Assembly: GCF_015222005.1 (NCBI RefSeq)
Contig: NZ_JADFFL010000008.1
Location: 124,001 to 188,000 of the forward strand
DNA from: Mucilaginibacter myungsuensis
GTDB lineage: Bacteria > Bacteroidota > Bacteroidia > Sphingobacteriales > Sphingobacteriaceae
Reading direction: 5' to 3'
DNA: 64,000 nt
The translations under genes and the position numbers were made by a program. The stretch's first letter is position 1. Each line of letters begins with the position of its first letter. Below the pieces are notes generated by a model, which made no database searches, was not told the DNA's origin, and was given only the letters and a program-made list of their open reading frames with translations. Of this stretch, positions 44,252 to 53,945 are shown one piece after another.

Positions 44252-44357
44252 GAGCCGGAGATAAGATGGATATCAATATAAATGTAAGCATTAGGCAGCT
44301 CGTTAACATGGGGCATTCTTTTTTTATATCAGTATATTGCCTAACCATTATCAGCCT

Positions 44358-46010
44358 ATGACATCTAACTTCCAACGCATCGTATTAGCCATGATCTGTC
44401 TGTTGGTCACTATCGGTAGCAGTACAAACGCTCAAGACCTTTACGCCACCCAACGCCAGGGCTGGCTCAAAAAAGCCGAAGCACTAAAGCCTGCCCTTAC
44501 CGAGACCGTCAAGCATCCTAAAGGCATCGTCAAGTTAGAAAAAGACCCGGCAGCTTTTCAAGGTTGGAAGGCCGTTCCCGCTGGCGGTATCGAGCAGTTG
44601 TATAACGCATCGTTCGATAAGCGTAACAGTGGCATCGTGGTAGATTTTGGTGAACACCTGACCGGCTATTGTACTTTCAGCCTCAAGACCCGCCGCGCGG
44701 ATATGGATGCGCCGTTACGGTTGAAACTGACCTTCGGCGAGATACCATCTGAGTTGGCCACGCCTTTCGATCCTTATCCGGGTAGCCTAAGCCGTGCCTG
44801 GTTGCAGGACGAGACGGTTACGGTTTCGGTGTTGCCTGCTACGATCATCATCCCTCGGCGGGTAGCTTTCCGGTATGTGAAGATAGAATGGCTTGGCGCG
44901 TCACGTGGTTTCGAGTTCGGGTTTTCGGATATACAATTTAAGGCTGTCACGTCGGTAACGGTTACGCCGCCTGCTTTAGCTGCATCAACGCCTGATATCA
45001 TTAAGGACATTGACCGCGTTGGCCTTACCACACTTAAAGAGTGCATGCAGACCGTTTACGAGGATGGCCCCAAACGCGACCGCCGCCTGTGGATCGGCGA
45101 CCTGTACCTAGAGGCGTTGGCCAATACATACTCGTTCAAGAACGACTCGCTTACCAAACGCTGCCTGTATCTGCTGGCCGCCCTATCCAACCCCGACGGT
45201 ATCCTGAACTCTAACGTATTTGAAGCCCCCGAACCCCACGCGCAAAAAAGCCGATTGCTGGATTACTGTTATCTTTATAACGTCGCCCTAAAAGAATACG
45301 TTATCGCCACGGGCGATAAGCAGACCGGCCTTGACCTTTGGCCTGTTGCCAAAAAGCAATTGGACATTGCCCGCCAGTACGCAGGAGCCGATGGCATGAT
45401 GGACTATGTGAAAGCCGGCAAAGAATGGTGGGTCTTCTTCGACTGGAAGGACGGGCTTGATAAGCAAGCACCCCTGCAAGGAAGCACCATTTATGCCCTT
45501 AACCAAACTTATCAACTGGCTAAACTTTTAGGTAAGGAAAATGAAATTGCAGATGTCCCTGCGCTGTCCAAAAAGCTTAAAGACGCTGCCCGTAAAAACC
45601 TGTATGATAAAACCAGCGGGTTGTTCGTCAGCGGCACCAACAAGCAAGCATCCTACGGCGGACAGGCCTGGATGGTGCTAAGCGGCGTAGCCACTAAAGC
45701 CGAAGCACAAAAAGCCCTAAGAACGATCGTCACCCACAAAGATGCTGTTAAACCGGGCGGCCCTTACATGTACCACTACTTTGTAGCCGCCCTGATAGAA
45801 ACCGGCATGCATGCCGAAGCCAAAACCGCCTTGACCGATTATTGGGGTGGCATGGTCAACAAAGGGGCCGACACCTTTTGGGAAGTTTACGACCCTGCAG
45901 ATGAACTGCGGTCACCGTATAATTTTTATCCTATGAATAGCTATTGCCATGCGTGGAGCTGTACGCCGGTATATTTCATCAGGAAATATCCGGAGATATT
46001 TCAGCGGTAA
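44358..46010 (+). CDS. Secreted GH78-like alpha-L-rhamnosidase family protein
   Basis: From the ATG giving MTSNFQRIVL the 550-residue protein has a signal peptide ending NAQ. Residues about 70-210 resemble the beta-sandwich of rhamnosidases (GIVVDFGEHLTGYCTFSL) and the (alpha/alpha)6 barrel starts with YEDGPKRDRRLWIGD at about 232-246, the family's catalytic acid region. It is shorter than typical GH78 enzymes of 700-1100 residues. It may release terminal rhamnose or act on another deoxy-sugar. The nearby GH5 suggests plant cell-wall material as source. Confidence 0.82.
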   Translation: MTSNFQRIVLAMICLLVTIGSSTNAQDLYATQRQGWLKKAEALKPALTETVKHPKGIVKLEKDPAAFQGWKAVPAGGIEQLYNASFDKRNSGIVVDFGEHLTGYCTFSLKTRRADMDAPLRLKLTFGEIPSELATPFDPYPGSLSRAWLQDETVTVSVLPATIIIPRRVAFRYVKIEWLGASRGFEFGFSDIQFKAVTSVTVTPPALAASTPDIIKDIDRVGLTTLKECMQTVYEDGPKRDRRLWIGDLYLEALANTYSFKNDSLTKRCLYLLAALSNPDGILNSNVFEAPEPHAQKSRLLDYCYLYNVALKEYVIATGDKQTGLDLWPVAKKQLDIARQYAGADGMMDYVKAGKEWWVFFDWKDGLDKQAPLQGSTIYALNQTYQLAKLLGKENEIADVPALSKKLKDAARKNLYDKTSGLFVSGTNKQASYGGQAWMVLSGVATKAEAQKALRTIVTHKDAVKPGGPYMYHYFVAALIETGMHAEAKTALTDYWGGMVNKGADTFWEVYDPADELRSPYNFYPMNSYCHAWSCTPVYFIRKYPEIFQR

Positions 46011-46333
46011 CTACTCTTCCAATGTTGGCGAGTGCCTGTAAATGCCGTGGATACTCGTTAATACATTGCAAATATCTCCGTAGTAGCATGCTTACTAACT
46101 ATTCCTGATCTTTTCGGTTTAAGCTTTTGGACGTGGATCGATCGATCCCGGCTCAACAGCACAAAAGCATCCAGCGTATTCCCGTCTCACGTGCCTTTTT
46201 AAACCGCTGTCTCAACGCAATTATCATTTATTATTAAAACGCTGATATTCATCACTTTTTTAACCGAGCCTTATCACCCGTTGCCTGTTGGCCCGGCCAT
46301 ACCTTTGGCCTAACAATGATCCAACAAAACATC
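46011..46333. other. Intergenic region with promoter of YceI operon
   Basis: It contains the palindrome GATCGATCGATC at 46136-46147 and a -7 box near its end. No gene is visible. Confidence 0.5.
46300..46307 (+). promoter_or_regulatory. -7 box TACCTTTG of the YceI operon
   Basis: Perfect TAnnTTTG. With transcription starting near 46314, the ATG at 46334 is favoured over the one at 46316. Confidence 0.5.
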
Positions 46334-46930
46334 ATGAAAAACTCCGTCAAAATGGCGATGCTGCTTTTAGCCGCTGTCATTTGCTTAGCCGCTACCCAAA
46401 CTTTAATGGCGCAAACAACGTACAAACTGGCTCCCGGCCAGGATGTATCTATCAAATTAACGGGGACGTCAAATATTCACGACTGGGCTATGTTATCCAC
46501 CACTATGGAAAGCACAGGCGATTTCGGCACCAAAGGCAACGCGCTTACATCGCTGAAAAACTTCACCTTTCAGGTTGCTGTAAAAAGTTTGAAAAGCGAA
46601 CACGCTTCTTTAGACAAACGCATGTACGCTGACGTAAAAGAAGCTAAATACCCCACTATCAATTACAAACTTACTTCGGCTACTATCCGGCCTGCCGCCG
46701 GGGGTAAGTTCCTCATCGCATCTAAAGGTGATCTGACGATCGCCGGATCTACCCAGCCCATCAGTATGGATGTACTGGCAACAGTGAACGACAGCGGCAG
46801 CATTACTTGCACGGGAACTAAAAAGATACAACTGACCGACTACGGCATTAAACCGCCAAGCTATGTAATGGGCACCATGAAGGTGCGCAACGATCTGACC
46901 ATTCAATTCAATTTAACCTATAAAAAATAA
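46334..46930 (+). CDS. YceI-family periplasmic protein (first)
   Basis: The 198-residue protein starts with a signal peptide (MKNSVKMAMLLLAAVICLAATQTLMAQ) and continues as a YceI lipocalin-like barrel, seen in KLTGTSNIHDWAM, DKRMYADVKEAKYPTINYKL, and KGDLTIAGSTQPISMDV. YceI proteins bind isoprenoid-type hydrophobic ligands in the periplasm. It is the first gene of a three-gene operon with an outer-membrane barrel and a second YceI. Confidence 0.9.
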   Translation: MKNSVKMAMLLLAAVICLAATQTLMAQTTYKLAPGQDVSIKLTGTSNIHDWAMLSTTMESTGDFGTKGNALTSLKNFTFQVAVKSLKSEHASLDKRMYADVKEAKYPTINYKLTSATIRPAAGGKFLIASKGDLTIAGSTQPISMDVLATVNDSGSITCTGTKKIQLTDYGIKPPSYVMGTMKVRNDLTIQFNLTYKK

Positions 46931-46935
46931 GCACC

Positions 46936-48279
46936 ATGAAAATTAAACATTTACTGATCGCTTTGGCGATAATACCCATTGGTGCAAAGGCGCAGGAGAT
47001 ACAATACTTTCGCCACTACGATCAGCGGGGCATCAACGTTTTCCATACCGGCAAGCAGGATACCGTTCCGTTCACCGGGTTGAAGGTGAAGGTCGGCGGC
47101 AACTTTGCTATGGCTTTTCAAATGCTGCGCCAGCAAAATACTGCCTTACCCGCCACCCGCACGGGTTTTACCGGCAATGTTAACAGCCTGATCCCGTTGA
47201 TAGACGGCTTTAACCTGCCTATGGCTAACCTGAATATCGACGCGCAACTGTCCGACGGTATCCGGTTGAACCTGACATCATACCTGTCTGCCCGCCATCA
47301 CGAGGATACTTGGGTAAAGGGGGGCTATATCCAGTTTGATAAGCTGACCTTTTTGCACAGCGACTTTGTGGATGAGCTGATGAAAAGCTTTACCATCAAG
47401 ATCGGTCAGAACGATATAGACTACGGCGATCAGCACTTTAGGCGCTCGGACGGTGGCAATATCATCTACAACCCCTTTGTAGAGAACTATATTATGGACG
47501 CTTTCACTACCGAGATCGGTGCCGAGATATACTACCATCATAAGTCGGGCTTTTACGCTATGGGCGGTATTACCAACGGCGAGCTGAACCCAACGGTTGT
47601 AGCGCCATCAAAAATAGACTCGGCAACAGGCGTAGTGAACAAATACCCGCCTGCATTCCACGGCAAATTAGGTTTTGATAAGCAACTGAACAGCAATACC
47701 CGTTTTAGGGTGTCCGGCTCATTTTACACCGTTAACAGCGCTAACAGCAGCACGCTTTACGGCGGCGACCGTACCGGGTCGCGTTACTACTATATCATGT
47801 CCAATCAAAACATCGCCAACGGGACAACCACCAGCAGCGCGGTAGATTATAACGCTTTTTCGGGGCGGCTTAATCCCGGCTTTAGTCAGGAAGTGCATGC
47901 CCTGATGGGTAACTTATTTCTGAAACACAAAGGGATCGAGTTTTTCGGGACTGTGGAAAGGGCTCAGGGCCGAACAATTACCGAAAAGACCGACCGCAAG
48001 GCCATGCAATACGCTGCCGACCTGCTTTACAGGTTCCCGGCAAATAAAGAGAATTTTTGGGTAGGTGGACGGTATAATACTGTCACCGCCGCTATTGTAG
48101 GTGTCCCAAATGATGTCCGGGTAGATAGGGTGGTAGCATCGGCTGGCTGGTTTTTGACCAAAAATATTATGATGAAAGCCGAGTACGTGAACCAGGTTTA
48201 CAATAATTACCCCACCAACAATATCCTGAATGGTGGCAAATTTAACGGACTGATGCTGGAGGCAGCCATCGGCTTTTAA
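46936..48279 (+). CDS. Outer-membrane beta-barrel (porin-like) protein
   Basis: The 447-residue protein has a signal peptide (HLLIALAIIPIGAKAQ) and then amphipathic beta strands rich in aromatic girdle residues, ending with the outer-membrane sorting pattern LMLEAAIGF with terminal Phe. Strands such as IRLNLTSYLSAR, FTIKIGQNDIDYGDQHF and MMKAEYVNQVYNNYP support a 16-18 strand barrel. It is sandwiched between two YceI genes, with gaps of five bases and a four-base overlap including the stop. A channel for the YceI ligand is inferred. Confidence 0.85.
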   Translation: MKIKHLLIALAIIPIGAKAQEIQYFRHYDQRGINVFHTGKQDTVPFTGLKVKVGGNFAMAFQMLRQQNTALPATRTGFTGNVNSLIPLIDGFNLPMANLNIDAQLSDGIRLNLTSYLSARHHEDTWVKGGYIQFDKLTFLHSDFVDELMKSFTIKIGQNDIDYGDQHFRRSDGGNIIYNPFVENYIMDAFTTEIGAEIYYHHKSGFYAMGGITNGELNPTVVAPSKIDSATGVVNKYPPAFHGKLGFDKQLNSNTRFRVSGSFYTVNSANSSTLYGGDRTGSRYYYIMSNQNIANGTTTSSAVDYNAFSGRLNPGFSQEVHALMGNLFLKHKGIEFFGTVERAQGRTITEKTDRKAMQYAADLLYRFPANKENFWVGGRYNTVTAAIVGVPNDVRVDRVVASAGWFLTKNIMMKAEYVNQVYNNYPTNNILNGGKFNGLMLEAAIGF

Positions 48280-48851
48280 TGATGACGCTTAGCCACATCA
48301 TACTGATGCTATGGATAGCATTATCCGCACCTGCACAAACCAGATGGGTTGTGCAGGAAAACAGTAGCCTGAGCGTGCACGGTCGCACTAACGTTAACAA
48401 GTTCACCTGCGATATCCCGACCACCGTTAAGGATACCATCACGCTAACCAAAACCGCCGATGGCGTTAAACTGGATGGCAGTATTAGCCCGGCAACTTTA
48501 AGCTTTGATTGCCACAAAGCCATGATGACCCGAGACCTGCAAAAAACGCTGAAAGCAAAGCAATATCCCAACCTGCATATCCGCTTTTTGAACCTAAGCA
48601 CAATGCCCGAACTTTCCACAAGCCCGGCCGCAATTACCGGCGACGTAGAGCTGGAAATTGCCGGCACCAAAAAGATATACAGCATCAATTACCAAATAGC
48701 AACCGACGACAACAAAATGATCCACCTATCCGGATCGCAAGAGATCTGCTTCTCTGACCTTAAACTCATCCCACCACAAAAAATGGGCGGTATGATCAAA
48801 ACGAAGGATCAGTTAGTGATCAATTTTCATTTGAAGATGCGGGCAATATGA
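48279..48851 (+). CDS. YceI-family periplasmic protein (second)
   Basis: The 190-residue protein has a signal peptide (LSHIILMLWIALSAPAQ) and a YceI-like barrel (SSLSVHGRTNVNKFTCDI, KTLKAKQYPNLHIRFLNL, GDVELEIAGTKKIYSINY). Its ATG overlaps the preceding stop in TAATG, so translation is coupled. The two YceI proteins differ strongly, so they probably bind different ligands or take different places in a relay. Confidence 0.88.
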   Translation: MMTLSHIILMLWIALSAPAQTRWVVQENSSLSVHGRTNVNKFTCDIPTTVKDTITLTKTADGVKLDGSISPATLSFDCHKAMMTRDLQKTLKAKQYPNLHIRFLNLSTMPELSTSPAAITGDVELEIAGTKKIYSINYQIATDDNKMIHLSGSQEICFSDLKLIPPQKMGGMIKTKDQLVINFHLKMRAI

Positions 48852-48868
48852 CGTTCTGGTGCTCGCTG

Positions 48869-48890
48869 CCGCAAGCGTTTTGGCTTGCGG
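48869..48890. terminator. Hairpin after the YceI operon
   Basis: CCGCAAGC and GCTTGCGG pair perfectly over a six-base loop 18 bases after the stop; there is no U-run, so termination is uncertain. Confidence 0.4.
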
Positions 48891-48986
48891 TCGGCCATGC
48901 AGGTCCGATATCGATGGTTGTCAGTTGCAACCTTATCATAAGTGCAGGAGGCTTACGATAGAGCCTCAAAATTTTAACTCACCCGC

Positions 48987-49976
48987 TCACCTGCACCCAA
49001 CCTTCGCATCCGTATACGCCCCGGTCTTAGCCGTTCCTTTCATCACCAGATGAAAAAAGCAAGCTGTATTACTGGCAATAACGGCGGCGGTATGCTCTTT
49101 AGGGCCGTGCTTGCCACCAATGGAGGTATTCAAAATAGCTACTTGCCCGGCAGCGATGGTTTGCCGGTACAAGCAGGCCGAGCCGTATAATTCGGGTACG
49201 CGGGTGCAATCGGGTATGTAATAGCCTTTATCGTAAGGGACGGTCTTATCGGCCGTGCCGTGGAAGAATATCGTTGGGACAGCGGTCTGTTTATTGATCA
49301 GGGTCGAGTCGGTCAACGCGCCCCATAGGTTACAGATGCCTTTGATCTTAAATTTAGCGGTCGACTTGTTGCTGGCTTTATCCAGGTCACCAAGGGTTTT
49401 GGCAATATCAGCCAATTGTTTGTCGGCGGTCTGTTGGTTCAGGTAGGCCACATCCAGGGCCATAACGCCACCGGCGCTGCCTCCGCCAATGAACATCCAG
49501 TTCTTGTCAATATGGTATTGCTTGGCATTGTCCGCAAGGTAGCGCATGGCAGCATGGGCATCCTGCACGGCGCGGTAAGTGGCCTTGGTCAGGCTGGCTA
49601 CATCTACACCGTTGCAGCCGCTCATCATGCTTAGGGCGTTCCAACCCTTGCGGTAATTGATGGTGACGGCCACAAATCCCGAGTCGGCCATTTGCTTGCA
49701 GATGGGTACCATATTCTCTTTACTTCCGGTCAGGAAAGTACCGCCGTGTATCATCAGTACAAGAGGATAGGTTTTGCCTGTCGCCATGTTGGGCGGAAGG
49801 TATATATCCATGGTCAGGTCCTGCTTGTTGCCCTCAAAGTTGAGGTTGTTGCCGTAGATAACGTTGCGGATGATGCTGTCTGGCACCGTCGAGGGAATCG
49901 CGCGTGGTGCCGGGAGCATGGCGGCCAATGCCGTGATCGTGCAAAATATTAATAGCAAAAAGGTTAGCAGTTTCAT
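48987..49976 (-). CDS. Secreted alpha/beta hydrolase (carboxylesterase-like)
   Basis: The 329-residue protein has a signal peptide (LLTFLLLIFCTITALAA). It shows the oxyanion-hole HGG (77-79) and the nucleophile Ser167 in GGGSAGG, typical of carboxylesterases and acetylxylan/feruloyl esterases; the final SIGGKHGPKEH may carry the catalytic histidine. Esterases of this type remove acyl groups from polysaccharides or small esters. It lies beside sugar-degrading genes. Confidence 0.85.
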   Translation of the reverse strand: MKLLTFLLLIFCTITALAAMLPAPRAIPSTVPDSIIRNVIYGNNLNFEGNKQDLTMDIYLPPNMATGKTYPLVLMIHGGTFLTGSKENMVPICKQMADSGFVAVTINYRKGWNALSMMSGCNGVDVASLTKATYRAVQDAHAAMRYLADNAKQYHIDKNWMFIGGGSAGGVMALDVAYLNQQTADKQLADIAKTLGDLDKASNKSTAKFKIKGICNLWGALTDSTLINKQTAVPTIFFHGTADKTVPYDKGYYIPDCTRVPELYGSACLYRQTIAAGQVAILNTSIGGKHGPKEHTAAVIASNTACFFHLVMKGTAKTGAYTDAKVGCR

Positions 49977-50021
49977 TTTTTCGTGATCGTAGATAATTGT
50001 AGCCGGCTAATTGACGTTTAT

Positions 50022-50201
50022 TCAGACCTGCGGACCAGCCCCTTGGTCCGTTCCATTATTACCCGGACCATCTTTCTTTTTGGCAGGTATCATTGCCCCG
50101 AATATGATACCAAAGCAAATACCCAAAGCCAGGTTGTGGAATAATAGCCCAAATACTACACCCAGAGCAATACCTAATCCAATGTTGCCTTCTCTTTTCA
50201 T
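50022..50201 (-). CDS. Small glycine-zipper membrane protein
   Basis: From the ATG giving MKREGNIGLGIALGVVFG the product has 59 residues. Two hydrophobic stretches with G-x3-G spacing (IGLGIALGVVFGLLF, LALGICFGIIFGAMI) and a polar Gly/Asn tail suggest an inner-membrane protein. Function unknown. Confidence 0.65.
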   Translation of the reverse strand: MKREGNIGLGIALGVVFGLLFHNLALGICFGIIFGAMIPAKKKDGPGNNGTDQGAGPQV

Positions 50202-50282
50202 ATGTGTGAAGATAAGCGATATAGATGTATTTTGAGTAGGCATTGCACAATATATTCGCCCCAAAATGGACTTAGCGGTCTT

Positions 50283-50324
50283 TCAAAACAAAATAGCCTG
50301 CCGATCTTACGACGGGCAGGCTAT
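50283..50324 (-). terminator. Terminator of the dehydrogenase-DUF1080 operon
   Basis: ATAGCCTGCC (50293-50302) pairs with GGCAGGCTAT (50315-50324); on the minus strand the stem is followed by TTTTGTTTTG. It lies 23 bases after the dehydrogenase stop codon. Confidence 0.85.
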
Positions 50325-50346
50325 CTAAATTATAACTTGTGGATGC

Positions 50347-52959
50347 TTATTTCTTCTGCTTAGACAAGAAAGTCACCAATGATGCTAATTCCTCGTAAGA
50401 CAAGGCGTTAGCCAAACCTGCCGGCATCATGGATTGTTCCATCTCTTTACGCGAAAGGATATCGCTCGACTTTACGGTGTAAACATTGCCGCCAATATCG
50501 CGCAATACTACACGCTCCGCGGTCTCTTCGGTCACGAAACCCATGTAGCTCTTTTTGCCTTTGGCTTCGATCATAACCGTAGCGAAACCTTGCGAGATAG
50601 ACGCGCTGGGTTTCAGGATAGACTCGGCGATCTGCTCACGCGTCATGATCGAACCGATCTGACCCATGAACGGACCTTTCAGCTTTTCGCCTTTATCCAA
50701 GCTGTGGCAGGCGATGCAACCTTGCTGGGTGAACAGCGCGCGGCCTTTAGACGGATCGCCCTCTAATTTGATCACAGCCAGCAGCACGTCCTCGATAGAC
50801 GACTTGCCTACCTGTCCTTTTTGGTTCTTGATCTTCTCCAGGTCAACCTTTGGCTCGTTAGCGGCGATAGGTTTTTCCTCTACACCAAACTCAGGGATCT
50901 GCATGCGGTGGCGTTCGTTCAGGTCTACAAATACTTGTTTACCGGCGGCATCAGCTTTGGTCCACTCGGCTTTTAGCAAATCGCCAATACGCGGCGATGC
51001 CGACCATGTAATGGCCTTATAGAACGGACCATGCGAATCGGGACGGGTACCCCACCACCATGATGCATCGTAAGGTGCTTCCTGACGGTACAGACGCGAT
51101 AAGTTGGTCAGCAATTGCGACTTCAGCTTAGCGTCGTTAGTGTTTTTGTAAGCGGCGATCAAACCGTCGACAGCTTTATCGTTATACATGTAACGCAAAG
51201 CCCATAAAGCCAGCGTAGAATTTTCGGTACCTATGGCGGCAACACAAGCGTCGGTCGCGTTAAGCGCTACCAATGCCTTTACAGCCAGGTGGGCCGGGAT
51301 GATAGCCGAATTTGGCGTAGCATGCGGACCTTCGGCCACGCCTTTAGCAGGCGCAACAAATGAGGCCGGGACTTTAGTTTTTAACAATTCAGCAATAGCA
51401 GCCGGGTTACCGATACGGCCCAAGCCAATGATAGCTTGTGCCTGTACCCGTGGATCTGCATCGCTCAAACCGGCCAGGAAAGGCTCGATAGGGGCTTTGG
51501 CAGCCCATTCCGGGCGGTCGGCTAAACAACGTAAAGCGAACTCGCGGATCTTAGGGTCTTTGCTCAAGGCTACTAATTTCTCGATACCTTTTTCGCCCAC
51601 GATCTGCGCGTAGGTGAACACACCTGCGGCGCGGCCTTCCAAAATAATTTCAACGTCCGATGCGATCTTTAGTGCCACGTCAGCCGCTTTTTTAGGGTTG
51701 CGGGTCAGCAACTCTTGCGATGCGGTTTGGCGGGCAACCGCACTGGCCGATTTTAACAGTTCGCCTAATTTTTTCTCGTTCAGTTTAGCAACGTCTGGGA
51801 ATGCTTTGTATTTCCAGTCGTTAGGTACAACACGCACCACGTAGCCTTTGCTTGGGCTGCCGTTGTAACCAGCGCCATCCCAGGCCGACATGAACAAACG
51901 GCCCGAACCGTCTACATCAAGGTCGGTGATCTGTGGCAGTTTGATAAATTCTTCGTCCTTTTGGGTAAACGATGCGCCATCAGGGGTAACACGGTGTATG
52001 TACAGCATGCTGCGGCCCCAGTCGGCCATCATCGGTACCTTATTGTATTTGGCAGGCCAGTTAGGCTCGTCCATAAACAGGTTACCTGTGCCTGATCCAC
52101 CGCCAACGTCTACCAATGCAGGCAGCATCTCATCTGTAAAATGTTGGAACAACAGCGGATAGCCATACTCGCCCGATTGAATGTAGTGCGAGAAACGGAT
52201 ATTCCAACCGCCGCCATCGTTGGTATTTTCGCGGGTGAAGATGTTCATGAAAGGGTCGATAGTGACATCATACACGTTACGCGTACCGTGGATGAAAACC
52301 TCCATCCCGGTACCATCAGGGCGAACACGAACAACGCCGCCACCCAGCATGGTCAGCTTTTTGCCCGAACGATCGACCGCGTTATAGAAGCCAAAATCGC
52401 CTACGCCAACGTAGATCCAGCCATCAATACCCATTCGGATACCGTTGGTAGCGTGGTCCGTACCACGCTCCTGGATGTATTTGGTGTTACTGAAATTTTG
52501 GATCAGTGGCTGCGCCGGACCATCGGCTACGCCGTCGTGGTCTTTATCTTCAAACACTACCAGGTCCATGCCGGTAGCAAGCTTGGTCTCTTTAGAGAAC
52601 GTGGTATGCAACACAAAAACCTTATCGCCATTGATGACGATACCGCGCGGGTTATCAACTACAGCAAAATCGGTATGCTTATCTATCGTGCCGTCGTTAT
52701 TGCTGTCGATCAGCTTCACAATGCGGCCTTTGCCCGGGTCTTTACCCAGTGATCCGATCATATCCACACCAACATAAACCTCGCCATTCGGGGCCACGGC
52801 TAAACATGCCGGGCTTGGTACTAAACTTGGACCAGCGATCTGCGTAATGGTCAGTTCGGGCGGATTAACGAACTTTATTTTCGGCTCGTCCTCAAAGAAT
52901 TTACCGGTAGTGATGAACACAAATAAGGCCGATACAAGGCCTGCGGTTACTTTTAACAT
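50347..52959 (-). CDS. Propeller dehydrogenase with HEAT-like repeats and cytochrome c domain
   Basis: The 870-residue protein starts with a signal/anchor (VTAGLVSALFVFITTG). Residues about 30-400 form a PQQ/sorbosone dehydrogenase-like propeller (YVGVGDFGFYNA, NVYDVTIDPFMNIFTREN), 410-640 hold HEAT-like repeats (IREFALRCLADRPEW, PRVQAQAIIGLGRIGNPAA), and a class I cytochrome c ends the protein with CIACHS near 747 and a possible haem methionine in SMMPAGLANAL. This matches the membrane-bound dehydrogenase/PVC-type haem-binding group. It follows the DUF1080 gene by 12 bases, and the pair probably oxidises and cleaves a disaccharide or glycoside in the periplasm. Confidence 0.88.
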   Translation of the reverse strand: MLKVTAGLVSALFVFITTGKFFEDEPKIKFVNPPELTITQIAGPSLVPSPACLAVAPNGEVYVGVDMIGSLGKDPGKGRIVKLIDSNNDGTIDKHTDFAVVDNPRGIVINGDKVFVLHTTFSKETKLATGMDLVVFEDKDHDGVADGPAQPLIQNFSNTKYIQERGTDHATNGIRMGIDGWIYVGVGDFGFYNAVDRSGKKLTMLGGGVVRVRPDGTGMEVFIHGTRNVYDVTIDPFMNIFTRENTNDGGGWNIRFSHYIQSGEYGYPLLFQHFTDEMLPALVDVGGGSGTGNLFMDEPNWPAKYNKVPMMADWGRSMLYIHRVTPDGASFTQKDEEFIKLPQITDLDVDGSGRLFMSAWDGAGYNGSPSKGYVVRVVPNDWKYKAFPDVAKLNEKKLGELLKSASAVARQTASQELLTRNPKKAADVALKIASDVEIILEGRAAGVFTYAQIVGEKGIEKLVALSKDPKIREFALRCLADRPEWAAKAPIEPFLAGLSDADPRVQAQAIIGLGRIGNPAAIAELLKTKVPASFVAPAKGVAEGPHATPNSAIIPAHLAVKALVALNATDACVAAIGTENSTLALWALRYMYNDKAVDGLIAAYKNTNDAKLKSQLLTNLSRLYRQEAPYDASWWWGTRPDSHGPFYKAITWSASPRIGDLLKAEWTKADAAGKQVFVDLNERHRMQIPEFGVEEKPIAANEPKVDLEKIKNQKGQVGKSSIEDVLLAVIKLEGDPSKGRALFTQQGCIACHSLDKGEKLKGPFMGQIGSIMTREQIAESILKPSASISQGFATVMIEAKGKKSYMGFVTEETAERVVLRDIGGNVYTVKSSDILSRKEMEQSMMPAGLANALSYEELASLVTFLSKQKK

Positions 52960-52971
52960 ATGGTTATTTTG

Positions 52972-53823
52972 TTACTGTACTGCTACTCTTTTTTGGGACA
53001 TTAATTTCTCGATCACAGCTTTCAGTTTAGCTGGGTTCATAGCGTATTTCTCCAAATCAATGATCTCTATCTTGCGGAAATCCGTCGGGTGGCTTTCGGC
53101 CTGGATAGATATGGTGCCGCTCTTCAATAAAGTGCCTTCTTTTTGACCTTTGGCAGGGTCCGTCTGCGGCTTGTTATAACGCATAACTTCTTCGCCGTTG
53201 GCATAGTGAACTACTACTGAATCGCCCAATACCAACAACTCAGCGCGTACCCATTGGTCGCCGTTATAGGTCTGCGACTTAGAGTCGGTGCAGTGGTTGG
53301 TGATGATCTTGCCATCACGCTCAAATTGAGTACCCGGGGTGCAAAGGTTCACCGTGGTACGGTTGCCTTTACCCGTGCCGCCTAACAATTGCGCCTCCAT
53401 AGAGTTAGGAAAATCCTGATCCTTGGTCATGCTCTCGGGCGTTTGGCCGTGGAACATGATACCATTGTTACGGAAAGCCCAACCCGGACCGCCTTTTACC
53501 TGATCGCCCACAAAGCGGTATTCGGCCGCAATGAGGTAGTGCGAATATGGCTTTTTATAAAACAGGTGACCGTAGGTCTCGTCGAACTTGTCCCACTTGT
53601 CGTAACGCACCTCCAGGATGCCGTTCTCTACACGGAAAGTATTGTTAAAGTTCTCGCCCAGATCATGATAGCGGAACTTTGGTGTCCAGCCTTTCATGTC
53701 CTTGCCGTTAAAAAGCTGCTCCCATTTTGGGTCGGCATAGTTGTTGTTGATGACAAAACCCGCCGTGACTACGAAAGTAAGGGCTAATAAAATGAAGTTA
53801 CGTAAGTTGTAATACTTAGACAT
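52972..53823 (-). CDS. DUF1080 protein (3-keto-disaccharide hydrolase-like)
   Basis: From the ATG giving MSKYYNLRNFILLALTF the product has 283 residues with a signal peptide. It has the concanavalin-like fold seen in DUF1080 (WEQLFNGKDMKGWTPKF, LEVRYDKWDKF, GTISIQAESHPTDFRKIEI). Characterised members split glycosides whose sugar has been oxidised at C3. The next gene in the operon encodes a dehydrogenase with a cytochrome, consistent with an oxidation-then-hydrolysis route. The ATG chosen follows a divergent promoter region with a LacI-type palindrome. Confidence 0.9.
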   Translation of the reverse strand: MSKYYNLRNFILLALTFVVTAGFVINNNYADPKWEQLFNGKDMKGWTPKFRYHDLGENFNNTFRVENGILEVRYDKWDKFDETYGHLFYKKPYSHYLIAAEYRFVGDQVKGGPGWAFRNNGIMFHGQTPESMTKDQDFPNSMEAQLLGGTGKGNRTTVNLCTPGTQFERDGKIITNHCTDSKSQTYNGDQWVRAELLVLGDSVVVHYANGEEVMRYNKPQTDPAKGQKEGTLLKSGTISIQAESHPTDFRKIEIIDLEKYAMNPAKLKAVIEKLMSQKRVAVQ

Positions 53824-53945
53824 TGCTGAAATGGGTGAATATCGTTGTTGCTTGATCAAATTGGCAAAGCGTAAACTTACAACAATTTTATCTTTTAATA
53901 ATTGGCTTTAACTTAACAGGATGCCAATATCACTGAATTTTTACC

